Shown one piece after another: positions 37,314 to 46,293 of a DNA stretch of 50,678 nt (position 1 is the first letter of the stretch; each line of letters begins with the position of its first letter). The translations under genes and the position numbers were made by a program. Source of the DNA: Bacteroidales bacterium (GTDB lineage: Bacteria; Bacteroidota; Bacteroidia; Bacteroidales; G3-4614); NCBI GenBank assembly GCA_017935575.1, contig JAGBHI010000069.1:1-50678 (forward strand), read 5' to 3'. A model generated the notes under the pieces. It saw nothing but the letters and a program-made list of their open reading frames with translations, did not search any database and was not told the origin of the DNA.

Positions 37314-39458
37314 ATGAAAAAACAGATTCTTGCACTATTTATATGCATAATATCATTACATGTAGTATATGCATCAGTAACTTTAGAAGATATTGTCTCA
37401 AATAAATATAAAGCACAAACTATCCCCAATATTGTATCTTCTGCTGACGGAGAGTATTATGCAATGGCAGATGCTGAAAAGAAGATGATTCTTAAATATG
37501 AGTATAAAACAGGGAAGGTAGTTGATACACTCTTTAATACAGCAACAGCCAGAGATTGTAAGTTTGCCTCTTTTGATGGCTTTGATATGAGTCGCAATTT
37601 TAGATATATATTGCTACATACAGAGAAAGAGAAGATATATCGCCACTCTTTTAAAGCAAAATATTATACAGTTGAGGTAAAAAGAAATTTAGTAAAACCA
37701 TTAACAAAAGATACCCGTAAACAACAAATAGCAACAATATCGCCAAACGGACGTATGGTTGCATTTGTAATGGACGGTAATATTTATCTAAAAAAATTGG
37801 ATTACGATTCACAGTCAGAGGTAACTAAAGGTGCAGAGCCGGGAAAACTTATATATGGAGTAACATCTTGGGCTTATGAAGAGGAGTTTAAATTTTTCAA
37901 CTCTCTTACATGGGCTCCCGATAATGCAACATTGGCATTCCTTAGGACAGAGGAGGGTAGAGTAAATCGTGCAACAATTCAGATGTTTGATGATGAGACA
38001 TACTCTGATACGTTTACATATAAATACCCTGTTTCGGGAACAGACTGTTCAAAAACTGAGGTATATACCTATACAGTAGAGTCGCGTGTTGTTAAGAGAA
38101 TGGACGTTCCTGTTGAAGAGGGTGGTTATATTCCACGAATAGTGTTTACAAAAGACTCTCTTGCTCTTGCTGTTATGACACTTAACAGAGAACAAAACAT
38201 ACTTAATATCTATAACGTAAATCCCAAATCGGGAGTAGCTACATTGATGTTGAAAGAGACAAGTAAAACTTGGGTTGATGATGATACTTATTCAAATATA
38301 GAGTTTTATAAAGATTTCTTTGTAGTTCCCTCTATGCGTGATGGATATCGTCACCTATATCAATACTCTACAAACGGAAAACTTATTCGTCAATTAACTT
38401 CGGGAAGTTGGGACGTTCTTTCGTTTTTAGGTTCAGATGGTAAAAAGAACTTCTATTATATTGGAAACGAAGAGGGAGCCATATATAGCGCATTATACAG
38501 AGTAGATACAAGTGGTAAAGTAACAAAATTAAGTAAAAACGGAGGATATGTAACAGCAAAAATGAATCCGTTGGCTACATATTATGTTGAGTCATACTCA
38601 AATACAATTACACCACCACAAATAACACTTAACAACACACAAGGTAAAACAATAAAGACAATTTATGATAATGCTTCATTGAAAAACTTGAAGTTAGCAA
38701 ATAAAGAGTTCTTTACATTTACAAATGCAGAAGGAGTACAGCTAAACGGATATATGCTTAAACCCTTAAACTTCTCAGCAGATAAGAGATATCCTGTAAT
38801 AATGATACAATATAGCGGACCGGGTTCACAAAGAGTTCTAAACCGTTGGGAAGCACCGGATTGGATAAACTATATGGTTGATGAGGGCTATTTGATAGTA
38901 TGCGTTGATGCTCAAGGTACAGGAGGTCGTGGCGAACAATTCTCTCATTGTGTATATCGTCAGTTGGGTATATTGGAGAGTCAAGACCAAATATCTGCAG
39001 CAAAATATCTATCAACTCTCCCATACATCGATAAAAATAATATTACCATATATGGCTGGAGTTTTGGTGGATACACAGCACTTATGTCTGCATCAACAAG
39101 TCAAGGAATTTTTAAAAATGCAGTAGCAATAGCTCCTGTAACAGATTGGCACTTCTATGATGCAATCTATACTGAGCGGTTTATGAATACACCTCAAGCA
39201 AACAAGAATGGTTATGAGATAACATCGCCATTAAAAAAAGCATCAGATATGAATTCAAATCTATTGCTTATTTCAGGAAGTGCCGATGATAATGTAAGAT
39301 TACTCAATACAATGAAATATACATCTGCATTAATAAATGCCGGTAAGCAATTTGATATGCAACTATATCCTAATTGTAACCATTCAATTTTGGGCTATAA
39401 AAACAGATTACATTTATATACAAGAGTCTGTGAATTTATTAAACGTAATACCAAATAG
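37314..39458 (+). CDS. dipeptidyl peptidase IV-like S9 serine peptidase
   Basis: DPP-IV enzymes cleave X-Pro or X-Ala dipeptides from peptide N-termini, in the periplasm in Bacteroidota. Read from the ATG at 37314 (714 aa), the protein begins with a signal peptide (MKKQILALFICIISLHVVYA). The earlier in-frame ATG at 37194 is rejected: it overlaps the terminator, contains the promoter box and lacks a signal. An eight-bladed propeller (about 25-470) precedes the alpha/beta hydrolase domain, with nucleophile Ser583 (GWSFGGY), Asp658/659 (SADDNV) and His690 (CNHS). It follows the protease-SusCD operon as a separate transcript, likely processing peptides imported by it. Confidence 0.92.
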   Translation: MKKQILALFICIISLHVVYASVTLEDIVSNKYKAQTIPNIVSSADGEYYAMADAEKKMILKYEYKTGKVVDTLFNTATARDCKFASFDGFDMSRNFRYILLHTEKEKIYRHSFKAKYYTVEVKRNLVKPLTKDTRKQQIATISPNGRMVAFVMDGNIYLKKLDYDSQSEVTKGAEPGKLIYGVTSWAYEEEFKFFNSLTWAPDNATLAFLRTEEGRVNRATIQMFDDETYSDTFTYKYPVSGTDCSKTEVYTYTVESRVVKRMDVPVEEGGYIPRIVFTKDSLALAVMTLNREQNILNIYNVNPKSGVATLMLKETSKTWVDDDTYSNIEFYKDFFVVPSMRDGYRHLYQYSTNGKLIRQLTSGSWDVLSFLGSDGKKNFYYIGNEEGAIYSALYRVDTSGKVTKLSKNGGYVTAKMNPLATYYVESYSNTITPPQITLNNTQGKTIKTIYDNASLKNLKLANKEFFTFTNAEGVQLNGYMLKPLNFSADKRYPVIMIQYSGPGSQRVLNRWEAPDWINYMVDEGYLIVCVDAQGTGGRGEQFSHCVYRQLGILESQDQISAAKYLSTLPYIDKNNITIYGWSFGGYTALMSASTSQGIFKNAVAIAPVTDWHFYDAIYTERFMNTPQANKNGYEITSPLKKASDMNSNLLLISGSADDNVRLLNTMKYTSALINAGKQFDMQLYPNCNHSILGYKNRLHLYTRVCEFIKRNTK

Positions 39459-39513
39459 TTCCTTATAAAATTGAACAAAAACAGATATATAACAATTAAT
39501 ATTTACGGAGAAG

Positions 39514-40026
39514 ATGAGCAATAATATAAATAGATTATTGGCGGTAGTTGATGATAATATGAATGTTACAACATCTGTTTCTCAAGAAAAATATTATGAA
39601 AATCCGTCTCTGTATAAATTATTTGCAATAAGAATAATAGCAGTAACGGAGAATAAACGTATTGTATTGTCATTGGCAAACAGATGTTTCGCTGATAAGC
39701 AGTATGATACCCCATATTGTAGATTTATTGAGTATAAAGAGGATTATGAAAATTCTTTTGATAAGTTGGCATTTCGTTTTCAGGAGACACCTCGTTATAT
39801 AATGCAACATCACTACTCCGATTACAGATATGATATTATATCGAGGCTCTATTATGTGCGAATAAAAGAGTCTGAATTTAATAAATTCAAATATGAAGAT
39901 ATAGAAACATATTCTATAGAAGATGCTATTGAAAAATTGCCATTACGAGCTATAGCAAAAGAAGAACTTATCTTCTTTAAAGAAAATATATATCCCTTTC
40001 TTGATTTAGATGTACGAAGATATTAG
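39514..40026 (+). CDS. hypothetical protein upstream of miaA
   Basis: I do not recognise this 170-aa protein. It is soluble, without signal peptide or membrane segments, mixed charge, rich in Tyr, Asp, Glu and Ile; the stretch from about residue 75 to 120 (YRFQ-like aromatic/His pattern, QHHYSDYRYDIISRLYYVR) is its most distinctive. It starts 55 nt after the peptidase and ends 10 nt before miaA, so it is probably cotranscribed with miaA. Codon use matches its neighbours. No function is suggested. Confidence 0.65.
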   Translation: MSNNINRLLAVVDDNMNVTTSVSQEKYYENPSLYKLFAIRIIAVTENKRIVLSLANRCFADKQYDTPYCRFIEYKEDYENSFDKLAFRFQETPRYIMQHHYSDYRYDIISRLYYVRIKESEFNKFKYEDIETYSIEDAIEKLPLRAIAKEELIFFKENIYPFLDLDVRRY

Positions 40027-40036
40027 TTGATAATAT

Positions 40037-40945
40037 ATGCGAACCCCCATAACCATAATAGGAGTAACGGCATCGGGCAAAACATCGTTAGCCGTAAAGT
40101 TAGCAGCCGAGACAGGTGGAGAGATAATATCTGCCGATTCGCGTCAGATATATCGTCGTATGGATTTGGGTACAGGAAAGGATATCAGTGAATATAAATA
40201 TAACGGAGTTGATATACCGTATCATCTTATTGATATTTGCGAACCCGGATATAAATACAACCTTTACCAATATAAGCGCGATTTTAACGAGGCTATAAGT
40301 GATATTGAGAAGCGAGGTAAACTCCCTATTATATGTGGAGGAACAGGTTTATATGTTGAGACAGTATTAAAAGGGTATGCAATGCCTGAGGTGCCTGAAA
40401 ATAGGGAGTTAAGAGCATCTTTATCAAACAAAACTTTAGAAGAACTGACAGCTATCCTTTCGCAGTACAAGACCTTGCATAACACAACAGATGTTGATAA
40501 TTGTAAGCGCGCAATAAGAGCAATAGAGATAGCTGAATATTATAAAACATTACCACAACCTGAGTTGGAAGATAAACCTCTTGAAACACTATTGGTTGCT
40601 ATTGATATTGATCGTGAAACTCGCAGAGCAAATATAACCAAACGTCTGCATCAACGATTGGAAGAAGGTATGGTTGCCGAGGTTGAGTCATTGCTAAAAG
40701 AGGGTATAGCTCCTGAAGATTTGATATATTACGGATTAGAGTATAAATATCTGACAGAATATGTTATTGGTAAAACAACATATGAGCAGATGGTATCAGG
40801 TTTGGAGATAGCCATACACCAATTTGCCAAACGACAAATGACTTGGTTTAGGGGAATGGAGCGTCGTGGCTTCAAGATAAATTGGATAGATTATAATCTA
40901 TCACTCGATGAAAAAGTTGCAAGAATATTAGACCTGACAAAATAG
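40037..40945 (+). CDS. miaA: tRNA dimethylallyltransferase
   Basis: MiaA transfers a dimethylallyl group from DMAPP to N6 of A37 in tRNAs reading codons that start with U. The 302-aa protein has the P-loop GVTASGKT (residues 9-16), the SADSRQIYRRMDLGTGKD segment that contains the catalytic Asp and Thr region, and the C-terminal QFAKRQMTWFRG motif. Length fits the family. It follows an unknown gene by 10 nt and is convergent with ygiQ; no strong terminator is visible in the 58-nt gap, apart from a short TGGCT/AGCCA palindrome near 40989-40999. Confidence 0.95.
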   Translation: MRTPITIIGVTASGKTSLAVKLAAETGGEIISADSRQIYRRMDLGTGKDISEYKYNGVDIPYHLIDICEPGYKYNLYQYKRDFNEAISDIEKRGKLPIICGGTGLYVETVLKGYAMPEVPENRELRASLSNKTLEELTAILSQYKTLHNTTDVDNCKRAIRAIEIAEYYKTLPQPELEDKPLETLLVAIDIDRETRRANITKRLHQRLEEGMVAEVESLLKEGIAPEDLIYYGLEYKYLTEYVIGKTTYEQMVSGLEIAIHQFAKRQMTWFRGMERRGFKINWIDYNLSLDEKVARILDLTK

Positions 40946-41003
40946 CTCTAATAGTTTAAAGTTTGCTAACTACTCTTTACTTGTAGGGTGGCTTAGCCAA
41001 CAA

Positions 41004-42848
41004 TTAACATCTCCTTTTCTTACTACCAAGAAGTTTATCAGCTAAATCTTCTCTGCCAACTTTCTTTAAAATATTTCTTATATTACTTTTGTTTTCGGGT
41101 TTATACCAAAAGAAGAACTCTCTTTGAGCAAGTTTCTCTTCTTTGTTGCGTGCACAATATACCTTTTCTCCTGTATAAGGATTAATACCTGTATAAAATA
41201 TCTCAGTTGATAGGGTCATTGGGGTAGGAGTAAAATCTTGAACCTGTTCCAATTTGAAATCAAGATTTTTTGTAATAACGGCAAGCTCCGCCATATCAAC
41301 AAGTTCGCAACCAGGGTGGCTCGAAATAAAATATGGGATAATCTGTTGATTTAGACCGTGATTGGTATTTATCTTCTCAAATAGTTTACGAAAATCTTTA
41401 AACATTGAGAACGATGGTTTTCGCATAAGATTGAGAACTTTGTCTGATGTATGCTCCGGAGCAACTTTCAATCTTCCCGAAACATGCTTGCATATAACCT
41501 CTTCGGCATATTTTTTTGCTACAATGTTCATATTCTCGTCATCAAAACGGTGCATGAGCATATCGTATCTGATACCGCTACCTATAAAACTTTTTTTAAT
41601 ACCTTTTATAGCATCAACTTTACGATATAAATCAATTAAAGCTGAATGGTCGCATTTTAAATTTTTGCATACAACGGGGTGCAGGCACGATGGACGTTTA
41701 CACTTTTTACAGATATCTTTATTTTTACCGCCCATTTTGTACATATTAGCCGATGGCCCGCCTAAATCTGACAGATAACCTTTAAAGTCGGGCATTAATG
41801 TGAGTTGTTTAACTTCTTCTAAGATTGAACGTTCCGAGCGAGATGTTATATGTTTGCCTTGATGAGCCGCAATAGCACAAAAGGCACAGCCTCCAAAACA
41901 ACCTCTATGCAGATTTACAGAGAATTTAATCATCTCGTAAGCCGATAAACTTTTGCCTGCATATTTTGGGTGGGGTAGGCGAGTATATGGCAAATCGTAC
42001 GAAGCATCTGCCTCTGCTTCGCTCATAGGTTCAAACGGTGGGTTTACTTTAACGGCACAATTGCCATAAGATTGCCATAAAGTAATATCTGTTGTGTGAT
42101 TACTCTCTTCATCAATAATTTTAAAGTTCTCAGCCTCTTTGCGCTTATCTTTTGAACATACCTCATATGAGTGTAAGGTTATGTTCTTTTCATCGTTTTT
42201 ACATTCATTGTTTTTGGTAACTATGGCAGTTTGGGGAATGTTGGTAAGCTCTTTAACATTTTTACCTCCGGCTAACTCTTTAGCAATAGCCTTAATGGGT
42301 TTTTCTCCCATTCCATATACCAGAATATCAGCACCGCTATCAAGCAGAATACTCTTTTTAAATGAGTCTTGCCAATAGTCGTAGTGGGCGAGTCGGCGCA
42401 TTGAAGCTTCAATGCCACCAATCACAACAGGGGTCTCAGGGAATAGTTGCTTAACTATTTTTGTATATACGATTGAGGGGTAATCGGGACGCATACCTGC
42501 CTTTCCGTCAGGAGTGTAAGCATCGTCACTTCTTAATCGTTTGTTAGCTGTATAGTGATTAACCATAGAGTCCATAGCTCCAGCCGAAATACCAAAAAAC
42601 AGACGTGGTTTACCAAGTTTCTTAAAATCTCTCAGGTCATCTCTCCAATTGGGTTGAGGCACAATAGCAACACGTAAACCTTCGGCTTCAAGAGTTCTGC
42701 CAATAACAGCAGCACCAAACGAGGGGTGATCAACATAAGCATCGCCACTGAATATTATAACATCAACATAGTCCCAACCACGAATATCCAACTCTTTTTT
42801 TGTGGTTGGTAACCATAATTTTAAATCAGCTTTATTATTTTGTGCCAT
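41004..42848 (-). CDS. YgiQ-family radical SAM protein
   Basis: The 614-aa protein has the radical SAM CxxxCxxC cluster motif (Cys317, Cys321, Cys324 in HRGCFGGCAFC), and N-terminal cobalamin-binding-like and YgiQ-specific regions, typical of UPF0313. A second Cys-rich cluster (about residues 372-395: CKKCKRPSC...CKNLKCDH) is a family feature. The reaction of YgiQ is unknown. The start codon overlaps the stop of uvrB by one base, so the two are translationally coupled. The final residues are a basic Lys/Arg tail. Confidence 0.92.
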   Translation of the reverse strand: MAQNNKADLKLWLPTTKKELDIRGWDYVDVIIFSGDAYVDHPSFGAAVIGRTLEAEGLRVAIVPQPNWRDDLRDFKKLGKPRLFFGISAGAMDSMVNHYTANKRLRSDDAYTPDGKAGMRPDYPSIVYTKIVKQLFPETPVVIGGIEASMRRLAHYDYWQDSFKKSILLDSGADILVYGMGEKPIKAIAKELAGGKNVKELTNIPQTAIVTKNNECKNDEKNITLHSYEVCSKDKRKEAENFKIIDEESNHTTDITLWQSYGNCAVKVNPPFEPMSEAEADASYDLPYTRLPHPKYAGKSLSAYEMIKFSVNLHRGCFGGCAFCAIAAHQGKHITSRSERSILEEVKQLTLMPDFKGYLSDLGGPSANMYKMGGKNKDICKKCKRPSCLHPVVCKNLKCDHSALIDLYRKVDAIKGIKKSFIGSGIRYDMLMHRFDDENMNIVAKKYAEEVICKHVSGRLKVAPEHTSDKVLNLMRKPSFSMFKDFRKLFEKINTNHGLNQQIIPYFISSHPGCELVDMAELAVITKNLDFKLEQVQDFTPTPMTLSTEIFYTGINPYTGEKVYCARNKEEKLAQREFFFWYKPENKSNIRNILKKVGREDLADKLLGSKKRRC

Positions 42849-44884
42849 TACTCTTTATCTCCAAATTTTTCTTTGTATAACTCTTCTAACTTGAGTAGCT
42901 CATCACGTAAACGAGCAGCCTCAATAAATTCCAACTCTTTAGCAGCCTTACCCATTGCGGTTCGGCATCTTTCAATTGAAGCAGTAAGCGACTCTTTATC
43001 CATATACGCAACAACGGGGTCCGCAGCAATATTTACAGAAGTTTCGTCGCTATAGTAACTATTTGTTTGTGATTTTAGTTTTGATGTATTGCTACTTACT
43101 AATGCTGAATTTTGAGCTTTCTTAATTGCCTGAGGAGTTATACCATGTTCCTCGTTATATTTAATCTGTTTCTCTCTGCGACGATTGGTTTCATCAATGG
43201 TTTTTTGCATGCTTTTGGTAATCTTGTCGGCGTACATTATAACAGTGCCGTTGAGATTACGAGCAACACGTCCTGCAGTTTGAGTTAGGGAGCGTTCATT
43301 ACGCAAGAAACCCTCCTTGTCTGCATCTAAAATAACCATAAGAGATACCTCTGGTAAGTCTAATCCCTCTCTTAAAAGATTTACTCCAATTAGTACATCA
43401 TATGCCCCTTTTCTCAATCCCTCCAAAATTTCAACACGCTCAAAAGTCTCTATGTCAGAGTGTATATAATTGCTTCTAATCCCCAACCTTAAAAGATAAG
43501 AGTTTAGTTCCTCTGCCATTCTCTTTGTTAATGTAGTAACCATAACCCTTTCGTTACGTTCAATTCTGAGTTGAATTTCTTCTAAAAGATCATCAATCTG
43601 ATTTAAACTCGGGCGAACCTCAATTATTGGGTCTAATAATCCTGTAGGGCGTATAATCTGTTCAACAACAACACCTTCCGATTTTTCTAACTCGTAATCG
43701 GCAGGGGTTGCACTTACATATATCGTTTGAGGTGTAAGAGCTTCAAACTCTGCAAATTTTAGAGGTCTGTTATCAATGGCAGCAGGTAGTCTGAAACCAT
43801 ACTCAACCAAATTGAGTTTGCGCGAATGGTCGCCACCATACATGCCTCTGATTTGTGGTACGGTAACGTGGCTTTCGTCAATAATCAATAAGAAATCTTT
43901 CGGAAAATAATCAAGCAGACAGAATGGACGAGAACCCTCCTCTCTGCCATCAAAATATCTCGAATAGTTTTCAATTCCAGAACAATAACCAATCTCCTTA
44001 ATCATCTCCATATCATACGAAACACGTTCGTATATTCTCTTTGCTTCTAAATCCTTGCCAACGGAGTTAAAAAAAACAACCTGTTTGCTTAAATCTATAT
44101 CAATTTGAGCAAGGGCTTGATTTATACGCTCTTTTGAAGTAACAAAAAGATTTGCGGGATATATATTAAAAGAGCTGAAGTTCCCGGTAACTCTTCCGGT
44201 TTCAGGTTCTATCGTTTCAATGCTATCAATCTCTTCTCCCCAAAATATTACTCGCAAAATTATATTGTCATATGCCAAGTAAATATCAACAGTATCGCCT
44301 TTAACCCTGAATGTTCCCCTGACAACCTCACTCTCGTTTCTTGAGTAGAGCGCATCAACCAACATTCTTAAAAAGTTGTTACGTTCCAGTTGGTCGCCAC
44401 AATTTATACGGAGCAAATTGCTGTTAAAATCTTGAGGATTACCAATACCGTATAAGCACGATACAGACGAAACCACTACAACATCTCTTCTTCCTGATAG
44501 TAGGGCAGAAGTAGTTGAAAGACGTAAGCGGTCAATCTCCTCATTTATTGCAAGGTCTTTCTCAATATATAAATCGGAACTTGGAATATATGCTTCAGGT
44601 TGATAATAATCGTAGTATGATACAAAGTACTCTACTGCATTGTCAGGAAAGAACCCTTTAAACTCATTATAAAGTTGAGCCGCAAGAGTTTTATTATGGC
44701 TTAAAATCAGAGTGGGTTTATTAACCTCCTTAATGACATTGGCCATTGTAAAGGTTTTACCGGAACCTGTTACACCCAACAAGGTTTGAGCAGGCAATCC
44801 CTGTTCAATACCCTCAACAAGCTCCTTAATAGCTTCAGGTTGGTCTCCCGTAGGCTTAAACTCCGATTTTAAAATAAAGTCCAT
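42848..44884 (-). CDS. uvrB: excinuclease ABC subunit UvrB
   Basis: UvrB is the damage-verifying helicase-like subunit of nucleotide excision repair, partnering UvrA and UvrC. The 678-aa protein has Walker A GVTGSGKT (37-44), the beta-hairpin with the YYDYYQPEAYIP run, helicase motifs in two RecA-like domains, and a C-terminal UVR coiled motif (about 635-675) for UvrC binding. Length is normal. It heads a uvrB-ygiQ operon (TAATG overlap). The promoter -7 box TATATTTG at 44909-44902 leaves a leader of about 12 nt. Confidence 0.97.
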   Translation of the reverse strand: MDFILKSEFKPTGDQPEAIKELVEGIEQGLPAQTLLGVTGSGKTFTMANVIKEVNKPTLILSHNKTLAAQLYNEFKGFFPDNAVEYFVSYYDYYQPEAYIPSSDLYIEKDLAINEEIDRLRLSTTSALLSGRRDVVVVSSVSCLYGIGNPQDFNSNLLRINCGDQLERNNFLRMLVDALYSRNESEVVRGTFRVKGDTVDIYLAYDNIILRVIFWGEEIDSIETIEPETGRVTGNFSSFNIYPANLFVTSKERINQALAQIDIDLSKQVVFFNSVGKDLEAKRIYERVSYDMEMIKEIGYCSGIENYSRYFDGREEGSRPFCLLDYFPKDFLLIIDESHVTVPQIRGMYGGDHSRKLNLVEYGFRLPAAIDNRPLKFAEFEALTPQTIYVSATPADYELEKSEGVVVEQIIRPTGLLDPIIEVRPSLNQIDDLLEEIQLRIERNERVMVTTLTKRMAEELNSYLLRLGIRSNYIHSDIETFERVEILEGLRKGAYDVLIGVNLLREGLDLPEVSLMVILDADKEGFLRNERSLTQTAGRVARNLNGTVIMYADKITKSMQKTIDETNRRREKQIKYNEEHGITPQAIKKAQNSALVSSNTSKLKSQTNSYYSDETSVNIAADPVVAYMDKESLTASIERCRTAMGKAAKELEFIEAARLRDELLKLEELYKEKFGDKE

Positions 44885-44901
44885 GCGAAAAAATCAATTT
44901 A

Positions 44902-44909
44902 CAAATATA
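44902..44909 (-). promoter_or_regulatory. -7 box of uvrB
   Basis: On the minus strand TATATTTG (44909-44902) fits the consensus and lies 17 nt upstream of the uvrB start codon, so the transcript leader is very short. A -33 element is weak. No LexA-type dyad is evident. Confidence 0.5.
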
Positions 44910-44988
44910 GCAAAACCTTAATAAAATAACGTTGTTTAAATATGAGAAGTTAAATACAACATAAAAATAAACAAAAACACATTTGGCA

Positions 44989-45019
44989 TTTGTAGTTAGG
45001 CTATTTTTTTGTAAATTTG
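44989..45019 (+). promoter_or_regulatory. promoter of bamD-rpoZ
   Basis: TTTG at 44989-44992 and TAAATTTG at 45012-45019 are 19 nt apart, a full consensus match. The -7 box ends 9 nt before the ATG at 45029, so the message is near-leaderless. It overlaps an in-frame TTG at 45017, which therefore cannot be the start. Confidence 0.75.
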
Positions 45020-45028
45020 CGACGAATT

Positions 45029-45838
45029 ATGTCTAAGATAGTAAAAATATTGTTTTTTGTAGTTGCATTAATAGGTGCAACATCTTGTAACGAGTATAAC
45101 AAGCTATTAAAAAGTACCGATTACGAGTTGCGCTTTGAGTATGCAAAGGCCTATTTTGAACAAGGCAAGTACTCTCGTACTTATAACCTTTTAAAAGATG
45201 TGATAACTCTTTATAAGGGAACTGATAAGGCAGAAGAGTCATTATACTTATTGGCACGTAGTGCATATATGCAAAAAGATTACCAATCATCAGGAGCTTA
45301 CTTTGAGGCATATTACAAGAATTATCCAAGAGGAGAATATGCAGAGCTATCAAGATATTACGCAGGAATAGGATATTCAAAAGCATCTCCAGAGCCTAAA
45401 CTTGATCAGACTGATACATATAAGGCTATTGAAGAGCTACAAAACTTTGTTGATTATTACCCTAATAGTGATAAAGCTGAAGAGGTAAGGGCATTGATTT
45501 TTACATTACAAGAGAAATTAGCAGAGAAGGAGCTACTTTCGGTTAAGTTGTATTATAATTTAGGTAATTACAGAGGGAATAACTATCAAGCTGCAGTAAT
45601 TACAGCAAACAATGCTCTAATGGATTATCCATTTACAGAGTATAAAGAGGATTTTGCAATATTGATTTTACGTTCTCGTTATCAAGAGGCATTGCAAAGT
45701 GTTGAGGAGAAAAAACTTGAACGTTTTAGGGGAGTAATAGATGAGTATTACAATTACATAAATGAATTCCCTGAAGGAGAATATAAAAAAGAGGCAGAAA
45801 AAATATTAAAAACAGCACGAAAATACGTAAACGATTAA
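45029..45838 (+). CDS. bamD: outer membrane protein assembly factor BamD
   Basis: BamD is the essential lipoprotein of the BAM complex that inserts beta-barrel proteins. Read from ATG 45029, the 269-aa protein has a lipoprotein signal with Cys20 (ALIGATSC) and a series of TPR-like helices (residues 30-260: YAKAYFEQGKYSRTYNLL, YYPNSDKAEEV). It starts an operon with rpoZ (12-nt gap), an arrangement I recall as conserved in Bacteroidota. Confidence 0.93.
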   Translation: MSKIVKILFFVVALIGATSCNEYNKLLKSTDYELRFEYAKAYFEQGKYSRTYNLLKDVITLYKGTDKAEESLYLLARSAYMQKDYQSSGAYFEAYYKNYPRGEYAELSRYYAGIGYSKASPEPKLDQTDTYKAIEELQNFVDYYPNSDKAEEVRALIFTLQEKLAEKELLSVKLYYNLGNYRGNNYQAAVITANNALMDYPFTEYKEDFAILILRSRYQEALQSVEEKKLERFRGVIDEYYNYINEFPEGEYKKEAEKILKTARKYVND

Positions 45839-45850
45839 TAAAAAAAAGAT

Positions 45851-46201
45851 ATGGACTACAAGAAAGCAAATGTACCAACAACAACAGTTACAAGAGATGT
45901 GATGGATTTATGTAAAGATACAGAGAACATCTATGAAACTGTTACTATTATTTCAAAAAGAGCAAATCAAATTGCAGCAGAGATGAAAACTGATCTTGAG
46001 AAAAAATTACAAGATTACGCATCATCATCGTCAGATAATTCACTTGAAGAGGTTTTTGAAAACAGAGAGCAAATTGAAATCTCAAAATATTATGAGCGTT
46101 TACCTAAACCCACACTTATAGCAACAGAAGAGTACAAAAAAGGTGAGGTATATTTTCGTAATGCAGACGAGGAGATGAATTTGCGAAAAGAGGATAAATA
46201 A
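45851..46201 (+). CDS. rpoZ: DNA-directed RNA polymerase omega subunit (Bacteroidota type)
   Basis: The 116-aa protein is the omega subunit that supports RNA polymerase assembly. Its N-terminus (MDYKKANVPTTTVTRDV) and the central YETVTIISKRANQIAAEM segment fit the diverged Bacteroidota RpoZ, with the family KRANQIA core at about 35-41 equivalent to the general RpoZ helix. The C-terminal third is charged. It follows bamD by 12 nt. Confidence 0.9.
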   Translation: MDYKKANVPTTTVTRDVMDLCKDTENIYETVTIISKRANQIAAEMKTDLEKKLQDYASSSSDNSLEEVFENREQIEISKYYERLPKPTLIATEEYKKGEVYFRNADEEMNLRKEDK

Positions 46202-46238
46202 AAATTCTTCACAAGCAAAATTTATAACTTATAATAAT

Positions 46239-46270
46239 TGGAGTTGAATAAAATTTTTTAGTCAACTCCA
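46239..46270 (+). terminator. hairpin between rpoZ and valS
   Basis: TGGAGTTGA (46239-46247) and TCAACTCCA (46262-46270) form a perfect 9-bp stem with a 14-nt T-rich loop. Only a broken T-run follows (46272-46281), so it is either a weak terminator for bamD-rpoZ or part of the valS leader, 23 nt before the valS start. No T-box features were found. Confidence 0.5.
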
Positions 46271-46293
46271 TATTACTTTTTATAAATATAACT

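Noticed and set aside
40985..41002. Short TGGCT/AGCCA palindrome between miaA and ygiQ as terminator
   Set aside because: Only five base pairs with almost no loop and no T-run; too weak to call.
45017..45028. TTG start for bamD
   Set aside because: It overlaps the -7 promoter box; ATG 45029 gives a clean lipoprotein signal.
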